From Ichthyophis bannanicus (lineage: Eukaryota > Chordata > Amphibia > Gymnophiona > Ichthyophiidae): DNA of 64,000 nt. The stretch lies in contig CM066039.1 in NCBI GenBank assembly GCA_033557465.1, positions 49,319,788 through 49,383,787 of the forward strand, in the 5' to 3' direction. Position numbers and translations under genes: made by a program. This document shows, one piece after another, positions 33,040 to 43,330 of the stretch (positions are counted from its first letter, which is position 1; each line of letters opens with the position of its first letter). A model generated the notes under the pieces. That model did not search any database. It was not told the origin of the DNA and worked only from the letters and a program-made list of their open reading frames with translations.

Positions 33040-33295
33040 ACAGCCACCACCGCCAAACTTTAAGCCCGGATCTTCAATGCCAGGGTCCTATCCGGCCCCG
33101 GCATTGAATATCTGGGTTGCCCAGATTTGCAGGAAGCTATGTGAGCAGTGGTGATGTTGAGCCGCAATATCACCGCTGCCCAGTTATGGCCTAGTGTCAC
33201 TCCTGGACCACCCCCGGAATGTACTGATGCTAACCAGTTAGCAATGGGGCGCACAGCGGTGGATATTCAGTTAGTGCCGCTGAATATCCCAGATA
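33040..33295. repeat. Copy of the ATTCAGTGGCACT repeat family
   Basis: It carries CCGGCATTGAATATCTGG, GAGCCGCAATATCACCGC and a terminal GGATATTCAGTTAGTGCCGC followed by TGAATATCC. This is the same family as 38325-38815 and 42420-42665. Confidence 0.5.
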
Positions 33296-33299
33296 AAGA

Positions 33300-35160
33300 G
33301 AGTAACATGGTATAGCAGGCCCTATATTTTTAATCTTCCAGCATGAACCCAAAACTTAAACTTAAGGGGAGCATAATTGTCAGTGCATCAACTCAGCTTA
33401 GCCCACAAACAATATTTTTGACAATATCCTTTAAAACTAGACAGCGTTACTTATTTGCTGTCACATCCATCTCCAGTATCAGCTCCTACAATCTGCAAAA
33501 TAGGCTTAAAATAGGCACTTTTTTGGACGCTGTCACAGGCATCCACTAGTAAAATTATCCCTTATATTTATGAATATATGCACTCACATGTGTAAACGAT
33601 AGATTTTACTACTGATGGGTCTGAATTTATAACAGGATGCCTATGCATGTATTTTATAAAGTATACAGGCACACGCACAGAACACACACATACATTTACA
33701 TCAGCTTTGGAACAGGTTCAAATCTGGGATCTAGCAGTCTATTTTATAAAGACCCAATAGTGCCTATATTGTCTTCATAAATAGAGTTTAAATAGGTGTC
33801 CTTTGGACTTTTCATATAGGTGTCCTACATGCATGTGACCATTTACATGTATAAATTAGCTTTTTGTCTATGTAAATGGCATCTCACCTTTCTAAAATCA
33901 TCTCCTTAGACTCACGTCTTTCTTAACTTGTCTCAGGCTGAATACTAAAAGTCGTCTATTGAAAGAAGCATATTAGAATTCAGTATCATATTAGAATTCA
34001 TATTCCACAGTTAGGGAGCATTAACACAAGTTCAGTTCCTCTTTCCCTCATTCATGAAGACATATGCTGTGTATAATTATTAGGAAATACGACCTTACAA
34101 AGGAAAGCAAAGCCCGAGTTTCTATTTTTTCCCAACTGGGAGCTAGAAAAAAGGGGCACTGTATTAAAGATACTGACTGACTGTGGCCGAGGCAAGAGTA
34201 GGAATAAATGGGTAATTTATTTACTACTCCGAACAAAATATGCCTTCCAGTCCCACATTTTTCTTAGTTAGTCAAAAGCGAATCTGTCAGACTCGTTTGC
34301 TACCTCCATAGAGTTATTGCAGCTCTTTTATTACAGACATTGCCTTGGCAAGGCAGAGTTTTGACTGCAAAATGCATCTTCTCTCTTAATGTTCTAATCC
34401 ACTGGGCTGATAAGACGCGCTCTGTTAAATCTGCAAAAGAAAGTAGAATAAATTCTGCAACTGGACTAATCGTCTGCCATTGATTTGATGCAAATAGGTA
34501 GGTGAATTCATGGATCTCTCAGCCTTGGCCAAGGAAGGACAGCGACTACTTTACAACCTCACCATCCCTAGGGCTTCACATTTATTAACTGTCAAAGCAA
34601 TATGTCCATTTATTTATTTTTTTGTTGTTGATAAAATTGCTGAAGTAGGAAAATCTCCTTGGATAAAACCTCTTGCTTAGTTAGGCATCCTGGGAGCAGA
34701 CACCAGGGTAAGTAATTTTCAGAGCAGGAGATATGGTTTCAAAAAAAACATTTCTGCACCCTGTCAGAAAAGAATTATTGGCAGAAATGCAGATACTGAT
34801 CAAACAATACACACAGAGAGTAATTGGTTTGCTGCGATTAGCACTGCATCTCAGGGCGCTGAGAAGCCTGGGTTCAGGAGTTATCATGAAAAAACGACGC
34901 CGGTAACAGAGGGCCGCTGGAATCTCTAGGCTAGAGCCAAAGCTTTATCTGTGTTCTGAAGAGATGAGATTATAAAGCAAGTAGAGGTGCCGTAAGGATG
35001 AAAAGGACTATCGAAGTCCAAAACTGGTATTATGCGCACTAAAGCTCTGTCCTGAAGCACCTTACTCGAGTGTACTCAAAGACTGCTGTCAAGGTAAAGG
35101 CTTAAAACGACATCTGGAATCTTAAGAAACAGAATTCAAATGACTGTTTTCTGACGAAAC
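33300..35160. other. Repeat-poor unassigned DNA
   Basis: No transposon ends, LINE coding motifs or strong inverted repeats were recognised, in contrast with most of the window. Open frames are short. It may be single-copy intergenic sequence. Confidence 0.4.
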
Positions 35161-35244
35161 TCCTATTTGTTGCACACAGGGATGGATTTAAGATTTTGGT
35201 ACCTATATGCACCGGGATTTAGTCAACAATTGCCTAAGATCAGA

Positions 35245-35425
35245 GCATCACAATCTTTTTCCTGGGGACCCCACAGCCAAGGAGATTTTCAGGATATCTA
35301 CTGTACAATGACTATGCACTGGAGTCTCGGCATTTGAAAAATGATCTCATGTAAATTCATTGTGGATATCTAGAAAATCCCACTAACTGTGGGGTGTCCA
35401 GAGCTGGTTTGGGAATCCCTGGCAT
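35245..35425. repeat. MITE of the ATATCCACAATGAATATGC family (decayed)
   Basis: It contains TCAGGATATCTACTGTACAA, TTCATTGTGGATATCTAG and a right end TTTGGGAATCCCTGGC. Better copies are at 55080-55268 and 56480-56606. Confidence 0.45.
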
Positions 35426-35569
35426 AGATGCCAAATTTTTGAAGACCCTATATAGCCAAACTAAAGATGAAACTACTCCTGCTTGCTTTAAAGCTATCCA
35501 TAGGCACCACTGTAAAAGAGTGCTGCAGTAGAGGCATGCAGGCCAAATATTTTTGATTTATTTTTATTT

Positions 35570-35725
35570 TTATTTTTTTCCGAATCGTATTGTTTCCCTC
35601 AATAGCATGCACTAGCCATAGTGCACACTCTTTCACAAAAGTGTGCACTGTTACCCAATCGCATGCACTATTCACATATGTGCAACTAGTGTATGCTATT
35701 GCGCAATAGCATGTACTATTGATGG
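35570..35725. repeat. Cluster of AGCATGCACTA motifs
   Basis: AGCATGCACTA, GTGCACACT, TCGCATGCACTA and AGCATGTACTA recur in about 150 bp, some in inverted orientation (CTATTGCGCAATAG is a palindrome). It looks like a small degenerate array beside the tandem duplication at 35788. Confidence 0.45.
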
Positions 35726-35787
35726 GAAATGGCAAATGACGACAACTTTATCATTTCTTGTTTCGCCAAGATGGCGGCTTTCATTTG

Positions 35788-36117
35788 GAATGAAAGCACA
35801 TCCCTATCCTGCAGTGACACTTTTCCCCTGCCCTTTGATCTCTGTTGGGACCCAACATTCTCAAACATCCGAGCAGACGGGAGAGAGAGGTCTATTCCTT
35901 GCTCTCCAATTCTGCCTATGGTCATCAACATCTTACATCGGACCCTCGTTCCTTCTTCAAGAATGAAAGCACATCCCTATCCTGCAGTGACACTTTTCCC
36001 CTGCCCTTTGATCTCTGTTGGGACCCAACATTCTCAAACATCCGAGCAGACGGGAGAGAGAGGTCTATTCCTTGCTCTCCAATTCTGCCTATGGTCATCA
36101 ACATCTTACATCGGACC
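35788..36117. repeat. Direct duplication of a 157-bp unit (offset 173 bp)
   Basis: Bases 35788-35944 recur at 35961-36117, and the copies look identical. They start GAATGAAAGCACATCCC and end ACATCGGACC. A 16-bp spacer (CTCGTTCCTTCTTCAA) separates them. The second copy is followed directly by CR1 RT coding (36118). The open frame through the repeats and into the RT is a chance fusion. Confidence 0.85.
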
Positions 36118-37620
36118 AACACCAATTTTTAAAAAGGGTTCGAGGGGTGATCCGGGAAACTACAGACCAGTGAGCCTGACATCAGTACCGGGAAAAATGG
36201 TAGAAACCATCATAAAGAATAAAATTACTCAGCATATAGATAGTCATGACCTAATGGGAGACAGCCAACATGGCTTTAGACAAGGAAGATCTTGTCTTAC
36301 TAATCTGTTATGTTTTTTTGAAGGAGTGAATAAACAGGTGGACAAAGGTGAGTCGGTTGATATTGTGTATCTGGACTTTGAGAAAGCCTTTGACAAGGTC
36401 CCTCATGAGAGACTTTTGGCAAAACTAAAGAGTCATGGGATAGGAGGCAGTGTACTACTGTGGATCAGGAACTGGTTAAAAGATAGAAAGCAGAGGGTAG
36501 GGCTAAATGGCCAATTTTCCCAATGGAGAAAGGTGAATAGTGGTGTACCCCAGGGATCTGTGCTGGGTCCGCTGCTTTTTGACATATTCATAAATGACCT
36601 GGAAAGTGGAATAACGAGTGAGGTTATCAAATTTGCTGATGACACAAAACTATTTAAAGTTGTTAAAACCCAGGAGGATTGTGGAAAATTGCAAGAGGAT
36701 CTTGATAAATTGGAGACTGGGCATCAAAATGGCAGATGAAATTTAATGTGGAGAAGTGCAAGGTTATGCACCTAGGGAAGAAACCCAAACTATGGTTACA
36801 CGATGCAAGGTTCCACATTAGGAACCACCACCCAAGAAAAAGATTTAGGCGTCCTTGTGGATACCATGTTAAAACCCTCGGCCCAGTGTGCAGCGGCGGC
36901 CAAGAGAGCAAATAGAATGCTAGGTATGATAAGGAAAGGAATGGAAAATAAAACAAAAGATATTATAATGCCTCTATATCGTTCCATGGTGAGACCGCAC
37001 CTTGAATATTGTGTGCAATTCTGGTCGCCGTATCTTAAAAAGGATATAGCGATTTTAGAAAAGGTTCAGAGAAGAGCCACCAAAATGGTAAAGGGGATGG
37101 AAGGCTACTCCTATGAAGAAAGGCTAAAAAGGTTGGGGCTCTTTAACCTGGAAAAGAGACGGCTGAGGGGAGATATGATAGAAGTCTATAAATTAATGAA
37201 CGGAGTGGAACGGGTAAACGTAGATCGATTGTTTACCTTATCAGAATATAGAAAGACTAGGGGACATGCAATGAAGCTACAGGGTAAACTATTTAAGACT
37301 AATAAAAGAAAATATTTTTTCACTCAACGTGTAATCAAACTCTGGAATTTGTTACCGGAGGATGTAGTAAAGGCTGTTAGTGTAGCTGGGTTTAAAAAAG
37401 GTTTGGACAAGTTCCTGGAGGAAAGGTCCATAAACCATTATTAAGAAGGGACCCAGGATATCAATGCTTGAACCAATACAAGCATTGTGGAACCTGTGTC
37501 CCTTGGGGAAACTGCTAGGTACGTATGACCTAGATTGGCCACTGTTGGAAACAGAATACTGGGCTTGATGGACCTTGGTCTGACCCAGTATGGCATATCT
37601 TATGTTCTTATGTTCTTATG
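36118..37620 (+). pseudogene. CR1-type LINE, RT domain to 3' end
   Basis: This is the reverse transcriptase of a CR1-type LINE, 5'-truncated just before RT. The order is PIFKKGSRGDPGNYRPVSLT, then QHGFRQGRSCLTNLL, the motif-A region VYLDFEKAFDKVPHERLL, the motif-B region [14 protein letters not shown], and the catalytic FADDTKL near 36640. A stop follows QNGR at 36737. The frame changes before the C-terminal block 36803-37444 ([45 protein letters not shown]). The 3' UTR ends with GGGCTTGATGGACCTTGGT, CTGACCCAGTATGGC and TATGTTCTTATGTTCTTATG, the usual CR1-style microsatellite end. Only a few lesions separate this copy from an intact frame. Confidence 0.9.
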
Positions 37621-38320
37621 AAGGAGTTATGGGGTACCTTTCTAATTAGACTCACCCAGGCCAACGTTTCCCACTAGGTACTGTAGGCCACTGTCTAGGG
37701 TCACCGCAGCAAAAGTGGCACCTCCTCCTTCTCCATTCTGTTGGCATTTTTACAAACTACCATTCAGCCTGAGTGGCAGCGGCCATATTGTCTTGCCCTC
37801 CCATAATGATGCAGATGCTCGCTTACCTGTGGCATTTGGAGTATGCAAAGCAGAATCGCTGCCCTGCTCTGCCTTTAAGGGGAGGGGTGTATCCAGATAT
37901 TGAAAGTTGACCGGTTGTAGGGGAGAGTGCCTCATTCATCAGATAGTAACCAAAGATGCTGATCCACATAATGTAGAAAACCGAGGCAATATTGAGTTCT
38001 GCTCGTCCTGCTGGCTAAGGTGGAGGAATGATGTTTCTGTTTATTAGGAACTTGGTATCCTTTTGGGAACCGACAAAGCAGTTTATAATATAAGATTGCC
38101 TGAGTCGAGTTTTGTTGATGTTGCAATGAGAGCATGTTATAAGAATCAGGTGAAGTTTCCTCTGTCTTGCCTTACTGCTGTTATTACCAGTTACACCAAC
38201 TAGGCCACAAAAAAATCGAGCAGATGCTCAATTCCTAAATTAGGTTCCTAGATTCAGGAGGATTTTAAGTCTAATTTTGGAACCTTTCAGTTGAAAATGT
38301 TCCTACATACAGGACTCTAG
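37621..38320. other. Unassigned DNA, possibly an old DNA transposon
   Basis: CCAACGTTTCCCACTAGG near 37663 hints at a decayed non-autonomous element, but no right end was found. No coding motifs are present. Confidence 0.3.
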
Positions 38321-38324
38321 GGGG

Positions 38325-38815
38325 TGTATGCAGCAGCCACTTTAAGTAAAACCAGATATTCATTGGCTAAATATTTCCGGTTTCTGATGCTGAAAATCCG
38401 GGCGGGCCGGGTGCCAGCTCTGCTATCCGGTTAACGGCACTATTTAGCCATTAACCAAGACGGTTCTACTGAATATTGCACTAACTGAATTTTAGCTGTT
38501 TAGCAGCTCTATGAACTGACTAAAACATTTTGAAATTTAAACCTGGAGATTCAATGCTGGGGTCATATCCACGCCCTGGCACTGAATATTCGTTTGCCCG
38601 GATTGCCAAGAAGCTAACCAGGTAGCAGCAAAATTCAGCCACTGACCGGTTAGTTTCTGCAGCGAACATTAGGCCAGCCTTTACTGTTCCCACTTTGCAA
38701 TAACTGGGCAGCAGCTCAATATTGCCACTGCTTGGTTATGACTGGGTGCCAACCCCGGGATGCCCCGATGTTAAGCAATTAGCATTGGGACGTGCAGCAG
38801 CTGTAGCCAGGGACA
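38325..38815. repeat. Copy of the ATTCAGTGGCACT repeat family, long version
   Basis: It contains CAGATATTCATTGGC, TCTACTGAATATTGC, CTGGCACTGAATATTCG and CCGATGTTAAGC. The structure looks like two partial copies head to tail. It shares the CAGCAGCTCAATATTGCCAC segment with 42420-42665. Confidence 0.5.
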
Positions 38816-38918
38816 TAAAGCTTAGGCTCCTAAATCTAGGCCTACAGCTCATATGTCTAGATTTAAATTCCTAAAAGATGCCTAGTGTTGAAAATCAGTG
38901 CTAAACATGTGAAGTAGA

Positions 38919-39402
38919 GGGCCAATTTTCGAAGGCATTTACACGGGTCACTGCCCTAGTTATCCATGTAAATGCCATATCCGGGATTTTCGAAGGGCAC
39001 CTACATGGGTAGTGCCCTTTGAAAATCCCAGATAGGTCCCTAACATGCCCAGATGTTATGTGGTTAGCAACAGGGCGTGTTGGGGCGTTCTGGGGCGAAG
39101 GAAAGGGATAACCGGGTAACAGCAATTTTCGATGTTACCCGCTTAGCTCTCTGTGCCTTAAAGATAGGCAAGGTTTTTCCTCACCTATCTTTCAGGCACA
39201 GGGGCTAAGCGGGTAGCATCAAAAATCGGTGCTACTCAGTTAGCCCCTGCAGCTTCCGGGGTGTGTGGCGAGACACGGATTTTCAATGCAGGAGCCACAT
39301 AGGACCCCGGCATTGAAAATCCGAGTTAGGTGGAAGGGGGGGGGGGGGGGCGGGCGATGCACTGGTGCGACGCATAGCACCGTCCAGCTGAAAATCGGGC
39401 CC
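38919..39402. mobile_element. MITE with GGGCCCGATTTTCA ends, copy 2
   Basis: The left end GGGCCAATTTTCGAAGG pairs with GGGCCCGATTTTCAGC (reverse complement of the right end). An internal hairpin joins GGGATTTTCGAAGGGCAC to GTGCCCTTTGAAAATCCC (about 38982-39032). TAGA and TAGG flank it, a possible 4-bp duplication. A run of about 14 G lies near 39338. Confidence 0.6.
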
Positions 39403-39589
39403 TAGGATTTTAGAAAGAACATCCTGATAGCGGGGGAATGCGCAAATAGGGATGTCTCACTAATAATGCAGCTGATTTCAGGACCCGGCCTGTGAACATG
39501 CAGGCACCATCTGCAAATGCCAGGTGAATATCCAGAGAGTTGGACGTAGGGTGCAAGACAGCTAATGGCCTATGTGGTGTATAGAAAAT

Positions 39590-40288
39590 ATGGCTAAAAC
39601 TACATAACCTGAATATAAATTTTAATAAAACCAAAGTCCTTTTCATCACAAGGAACTTAAACTTCACCCCACCCAAAAAGATACATATCCAAGATGTAGA
39701 GCTAGATATAAAGACAGAAGTAAGATACCTGGGGGTGATACTGGATCAAGCACTCTCCATGTCATCCCATACTGTATAAAACAAAATTACCAAAACCATC
39801 TTCTACAAATTACGTGTGCTGCAGCATGCTAGACCATATCTTGACAATTCTGATTTTCGATCAGTACTACAAGCTATTATTCTTCCACATTTGGACTTCT
39901 CAAATGGTATTCTACAAGGTTTACCAAAACAGAGCATTAATCACCTTCAAGTGGCCCAAAATGTAGCTGCCTGTATTATATACAGGACAAGTTCCACAGA
40001 ACACGTCACACCAATACTACACAAACGTCACTGGTTACCTATAATGAGCCGTATTGAATACAAAATTCTTGTTACAACATTTAAACTTATGAGGGAAACT
40101 GCACCTTCATTCTTATCCTCCCTGATCAACATCATACCTAACATGAGATCCAGAAGAAGCTGTAACAATAACACTCTCAGTCCCCATCAACTATCGTAAC
40201 ACAAGTCGGGCCACAAGCAACAGAGCATTCACTTACTTCTCACCTTTACTCTGGAATACATTACAAGATAATCTGAGAAACATTATAG
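39590..40288 (+). pseudogene. L2-type RT C-terminal fragment (split)
   Basis: One frame reads WLKLHNLNINFNKTKVLF, RYLGVILDQALSMSS, PHLDFSNGILQGLPKQS and KRHWLPIMSRIEYKILVTTF, with a stop after SSHTV and another near 40198. This is the thumb and C-terminal part of an L2-type RT. It is cut at IIDL (about 40288) by a minus-strand L1. The last residues seem to resume at about 41556 (KTYFTK). Confidence 0.75.
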
Positions 40289-41555
40289 ATCTTTTTTTTT
40301 TATTTATTTTCATATTATAATAAACAAATACAAAAATTAAAGAAAAATAAGTGGTTCAACATCAATTAACAATAAGGAAAAACAAAGTATAACATCTCCA
40401 ATACCGCTATGCAGTCCACATCATGGAGAAACAGAAGCAGAGAACAAACTAGAGCAATACATATTAAAGGATTACAATCCCCCTACCAAGAACCAAACAA
40501 ATAAATGAAAAATAACATTCAAGTTTGGGAGGACAACAAAAGTATCTCAAGCTGCGATGGATCAGTAAAAACGTAATTTAATCCCTGAAGGGTAACCAAA
40601 CATTTGCAAGGAAACCGGAGAAAGAAGGTCCCACCCCCAGCCAAAACACGTGGTTTAAGCTGGAGGAAGGATCTCCTCCGTACTTGAGTAAAATGGGAGA
40701 CATCGGGAAAAATGGACAACTTATGGCCATGAAAAGATAAATCTTTCTGTGCAAAAAAGACTTTCATAATTCTAGCTTTATCCGAAAAATTTACCAAGGT
40801 AAGCACCAGTGTTGCTCGAGAGGGAATAAGAGCATGAGAGTTTTCAAGAAAATCTGTTAAATTCAAATCGCTCTGTTCCTCCACCGAGAGAACATTGATG
40901 TCCCCCGTTGACTCCCGAGAAGGTAAATAAAAAGAACGTGCAAGCAAAATAGCATCTGAATCAGGAATTAACAAAATTTCTTTACAATACTGTTGAAATA
41001 AAGAAATAGGCGACATAAAACGGGTTTTAGGAAAATTCAATATACGAAGATTATTTGCGCGGTTCATATTCTCAAGTGACTCTAACTGCTTGTACAAAAT
41101 AAGGGTATCCTTTAAAGAGGAAGAGCTAGCCGATTGAAAAACACTGGCTTGAGCCTCCAATTTATCCACACGTTGAGACAGACTCCCAACGGTGGAATCC
41201 AAAATTTGTACCCGATTAGTAACTTGCCGAGAAAAATCAGCCGTTTGGGTCATAAAATTCTTTAACAACAAATTAGTAGCAGAAACTTGCTTTCAGATAT
41301 CTAACAAAGTAACATTTTCAGAATCAATAACAACAGAGGAAGAAATAGTACTCTGAATATCTATAGGCAGAAGAGGACTAATAGAGGAAACTTTACATGA
41401 TTCCAAAGAGCCAGCTTGAGTACCTTCGTCCTCCCCGGAGGCGGACAAAGCCTCAGAGGAGAAAGTGTCCAAAGCTGAAGCTTGAAGCAAGCCAGTTTGG
41501 ACTTGGGCACATTTAAATAGGATACATATCAGACTTTCCCACTTAGACACCCATA
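40289..41555 (-). mobile_element. ORF1-only L1 (HAL1-like), minus strand
   Basis: On the minus strand, ORF1 (41550-40519) is followed after about 200 bases by AAATAAATAAAAAAAAAAG (40289 region), a polyadenylation signal and poly(A) tail. No ORF2 lies between, so the source RNA apparently lacked ORF2. The element sits inside an L2 fragment. It is 5'-truncated or starts near 41555. Confidence 0.7.
40519..41550 (-). pseudogene. L1 ORF1 protein, one in-frame stop
   Basis: This is an RNA-binding LINE protein. The N-terminus is acidic and Ser-rich (41550-41296), and a single in-frame TGA follows LLDI. Next come a heptad coiled coil (TVGSLSQRVDKLEAQ) and the classic ENMNRANNLRILNFPKTRF motif (about 41075-41015) that opens the RNA-recognition domain. 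The C-terminal domain reads IFPDVSHFTQVRRRSFLQLK and FLRFPCKCLV. The C-terminal part is open over 250 codons. Apart from one stop it looks complete, so the copy is relatively young. Confidence 0.88.
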
Positions 41556-41616
41556 AAATTGAATCAACATGTCTGCAAAACCTATTTTACTAAGTAATTG
41601 CTACAATTCTCCCAAC

Positions 41617-41985
41617 ATGGCCCCTAAGGCTAAAGGATCCAGACACAAAGATAACTTCTGCCCAGGGAAGGTGGAGATGCTATTAAGGGAGGTACTGGCT
41701 AAACATTATGCACTGTTTGGCCCCAGGAGTGCATAGGTCAGTACCTAACATAAGCAGTGACCCTGGAATGGCATCTGCATTAAACTGAGTGCCATCTACC
41801 ACCGCAACAGGAAAACTGAGGACATGTGACACCAGGCAAAGCGAAAGGCAGCAGAAGGGCAGCCCCCAGCCCTTACAGAACTGAAACAGCAGGTCCTAGT
41901 CATTGTGGACAAGTCATCATTCAGAGAGGTTGGGGATCTAGACAGCTCCAGACCATCCCATTCCCAAAGTGAGTGTGCACAGCCG
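41617..41985 (+). pseudogene. Myb/SANT-like DNA-binding protein of a Harbinger element
   Basis: An ATG opens MAPKAKGSRHKDNF followed by KVEMLLREVLAKHYALFGP, then a stop near 41735. The series of Leu, Val and Trp-like positions and the FGP segment resemble the NAIF1-like Myb/SANT domains that accompany Harbinger transposases. After a frame change SAIYHRNRKTEDM, QAKRKAAEGQPPALTELKQQ then VLVIVDKS is readable (about 41785-41915), like the region after the third Myb helix. It would help the transposase bind transposon ends. It is broken by stops. Confidence 0.5.
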
Positions 41986-42419
41986 TAAGACACAGACGCT
42001 TCCTTCATAGCACGCATGTGCACTTGTATATTTCAGCTGTCACTTCCACACCCATGCATTGGTATTGTCAACGCAGATCTATAGCAGAAAAAGAGTTTTA
42101 CACAATCCCTTGCACTCCTCCACGTATTCTCTTAACTCCTTTAACGACATGTCTCCTGCCTCTCTGGGACAGGTATAGGCGGTACTGTTTCTATATCCAT
42201 TGAAATCTAACACACTGTTCTGGAAAATGCAATGGCTGTAAAACCAGGACTGGCAAAGACTGACACAGTGGACCTGGAGCCTGATCACCCAACATATGAC
42301 AGCACAGAACTTGGTGGTTGGAGCACTATTGTGCATGTGGCCATGTCTGCCTAGCCCATGCTTCATGGTATCATGGTGGCAAGCTAGGAAAGTAGTCTGG
42401 AAACCGTGTAAATGTCCCT

Positions 42420-42665
42420 AAGTTGGATATTCAGCGGCACTAATATGGTTAATGCCACTGAATATCCCCGAGCAATGCTATTATGTGCTCCAATGCTAAC
42501 CGCTTAACATCAGGGCATGTCGGGGGCAACGGCCAGCAGCTCAATATTGCCACTGCCTGGTTAGTGATCGGGCTCTGCGCTGACCCCGGCATTGAATATC
42601 CACGTTTAATGTTCAGCAGCTGTAATCACACTAGCCACTGGCACTGAATATCGGGCCCGATGTTA
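42420..42665. repeat. Copy of the ATTCAGTGGCACT repeat family
   Basis: It opens with GGATATTCAGCGGCACTAA then GCCACTGAATATCCCCG and closes with GGCACTGAATATCGGGCCCG. Internal segments CCGGCATTGAATATCCACG and CAGCAGCTCAATATTGCCAC are shared with 38325-38815. This is the cleanest copy for defining the family. Confidence 0.55.
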
Positions 42666-42667
42666 CC

Positions 42668-42757
42668 AGTGGTGTGCCACAGGGATCTGGTCTTTGGTCT
42701 GATTCTTTTTAACATTTCTGTGAGTGATATTGCAGAAGGGCTGTCAGAAGTCTGCAT
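42668..42757 (+). pseudogene. Short LINE RT motif-B fragment
   Basis: The segment reads VTSGVPQGSGLWSDSF in one frame and then, in another, NISVSDIAEGLSE-like residues. This is the motif-B region of a CR1-type RT. It is isolated and decayed. Confidence 0.45.
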
Positions 42758-42959
42758 TGGAGAGAGTGGAAGCAGGAGGTCATAGAAGGCAGGAACCACG
42801 ATGCAGCATCGGAGAGTTCAGGTAACATTGCATCGCAGGTTCAATGCCATTGCAGCTGCTGCAGGTCCCAGAGAGGGGCAGCAGCGGTGACCATGGGAGT
42901 AGGGGCAGTTGGGGGGGGGGGAGCGGCAGGATGGAGGGCTGCCTAGGGCATCTCTGATC

Positions 42960-43330
42960 CTTGCACTGACCCTGCTCCACACACATTTGACATCTGTGGC
43001 ATTGCATCACTGGTCATTAGCCTAGTAGCCAGCCTCCGGTGATCTCACCACTGATGAATCTCTCCTATATACCTGAGTGCGTAAGGATGTACAAATCATG
43101 GCTTGGCCCTAGGAACCATGGGATGACATCTGTACTTTCGCCCTGGACATTGTAGAATGCCTGCATGCTCATGGAGTGGAATGTCTTCCTAATGTAGTGC
43201 ATGGCTTCCCTCCCTCATGGGGGCCTGAGGGCCACATAGGTGCAGTCAATCACACCTAAAACTGTTGGGGAAGTGTGCCGTATCAAGGAATTGTAGCATG
43301 GTTTGCTGCTTCTGCTACGTAGTGGAAGGG
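42960..43330 (-). pseudogene. Harbinger transposase fragment (HARBI1-like nuclease)
   Basis: On the minus strand, TVLGVIDCTYVALRPP (about 43265-43216) is followed by GREAMHYIRKTFHSMSMQAF then YNVQGESTDVIPWFLG. GVIDCT.VA carries the first catalytic Asp of the DDE nuclease, and the RK..HS...Q segment follows in HARBI1-like proteins. A stop after RPP and frame shifts on both sides break it. The Myb-like relic at 41617 may belong to the same or a related element. Confidence 0.7.

Noticed and set aside
35729..36739. A single 336-codon frame running from the duplicated unit into the CR1 RT
   Set aside because: The N-terminal third is the non-coding 157-bp duplication read through by chance. Only the part from PIFKKG on matches a LINE.
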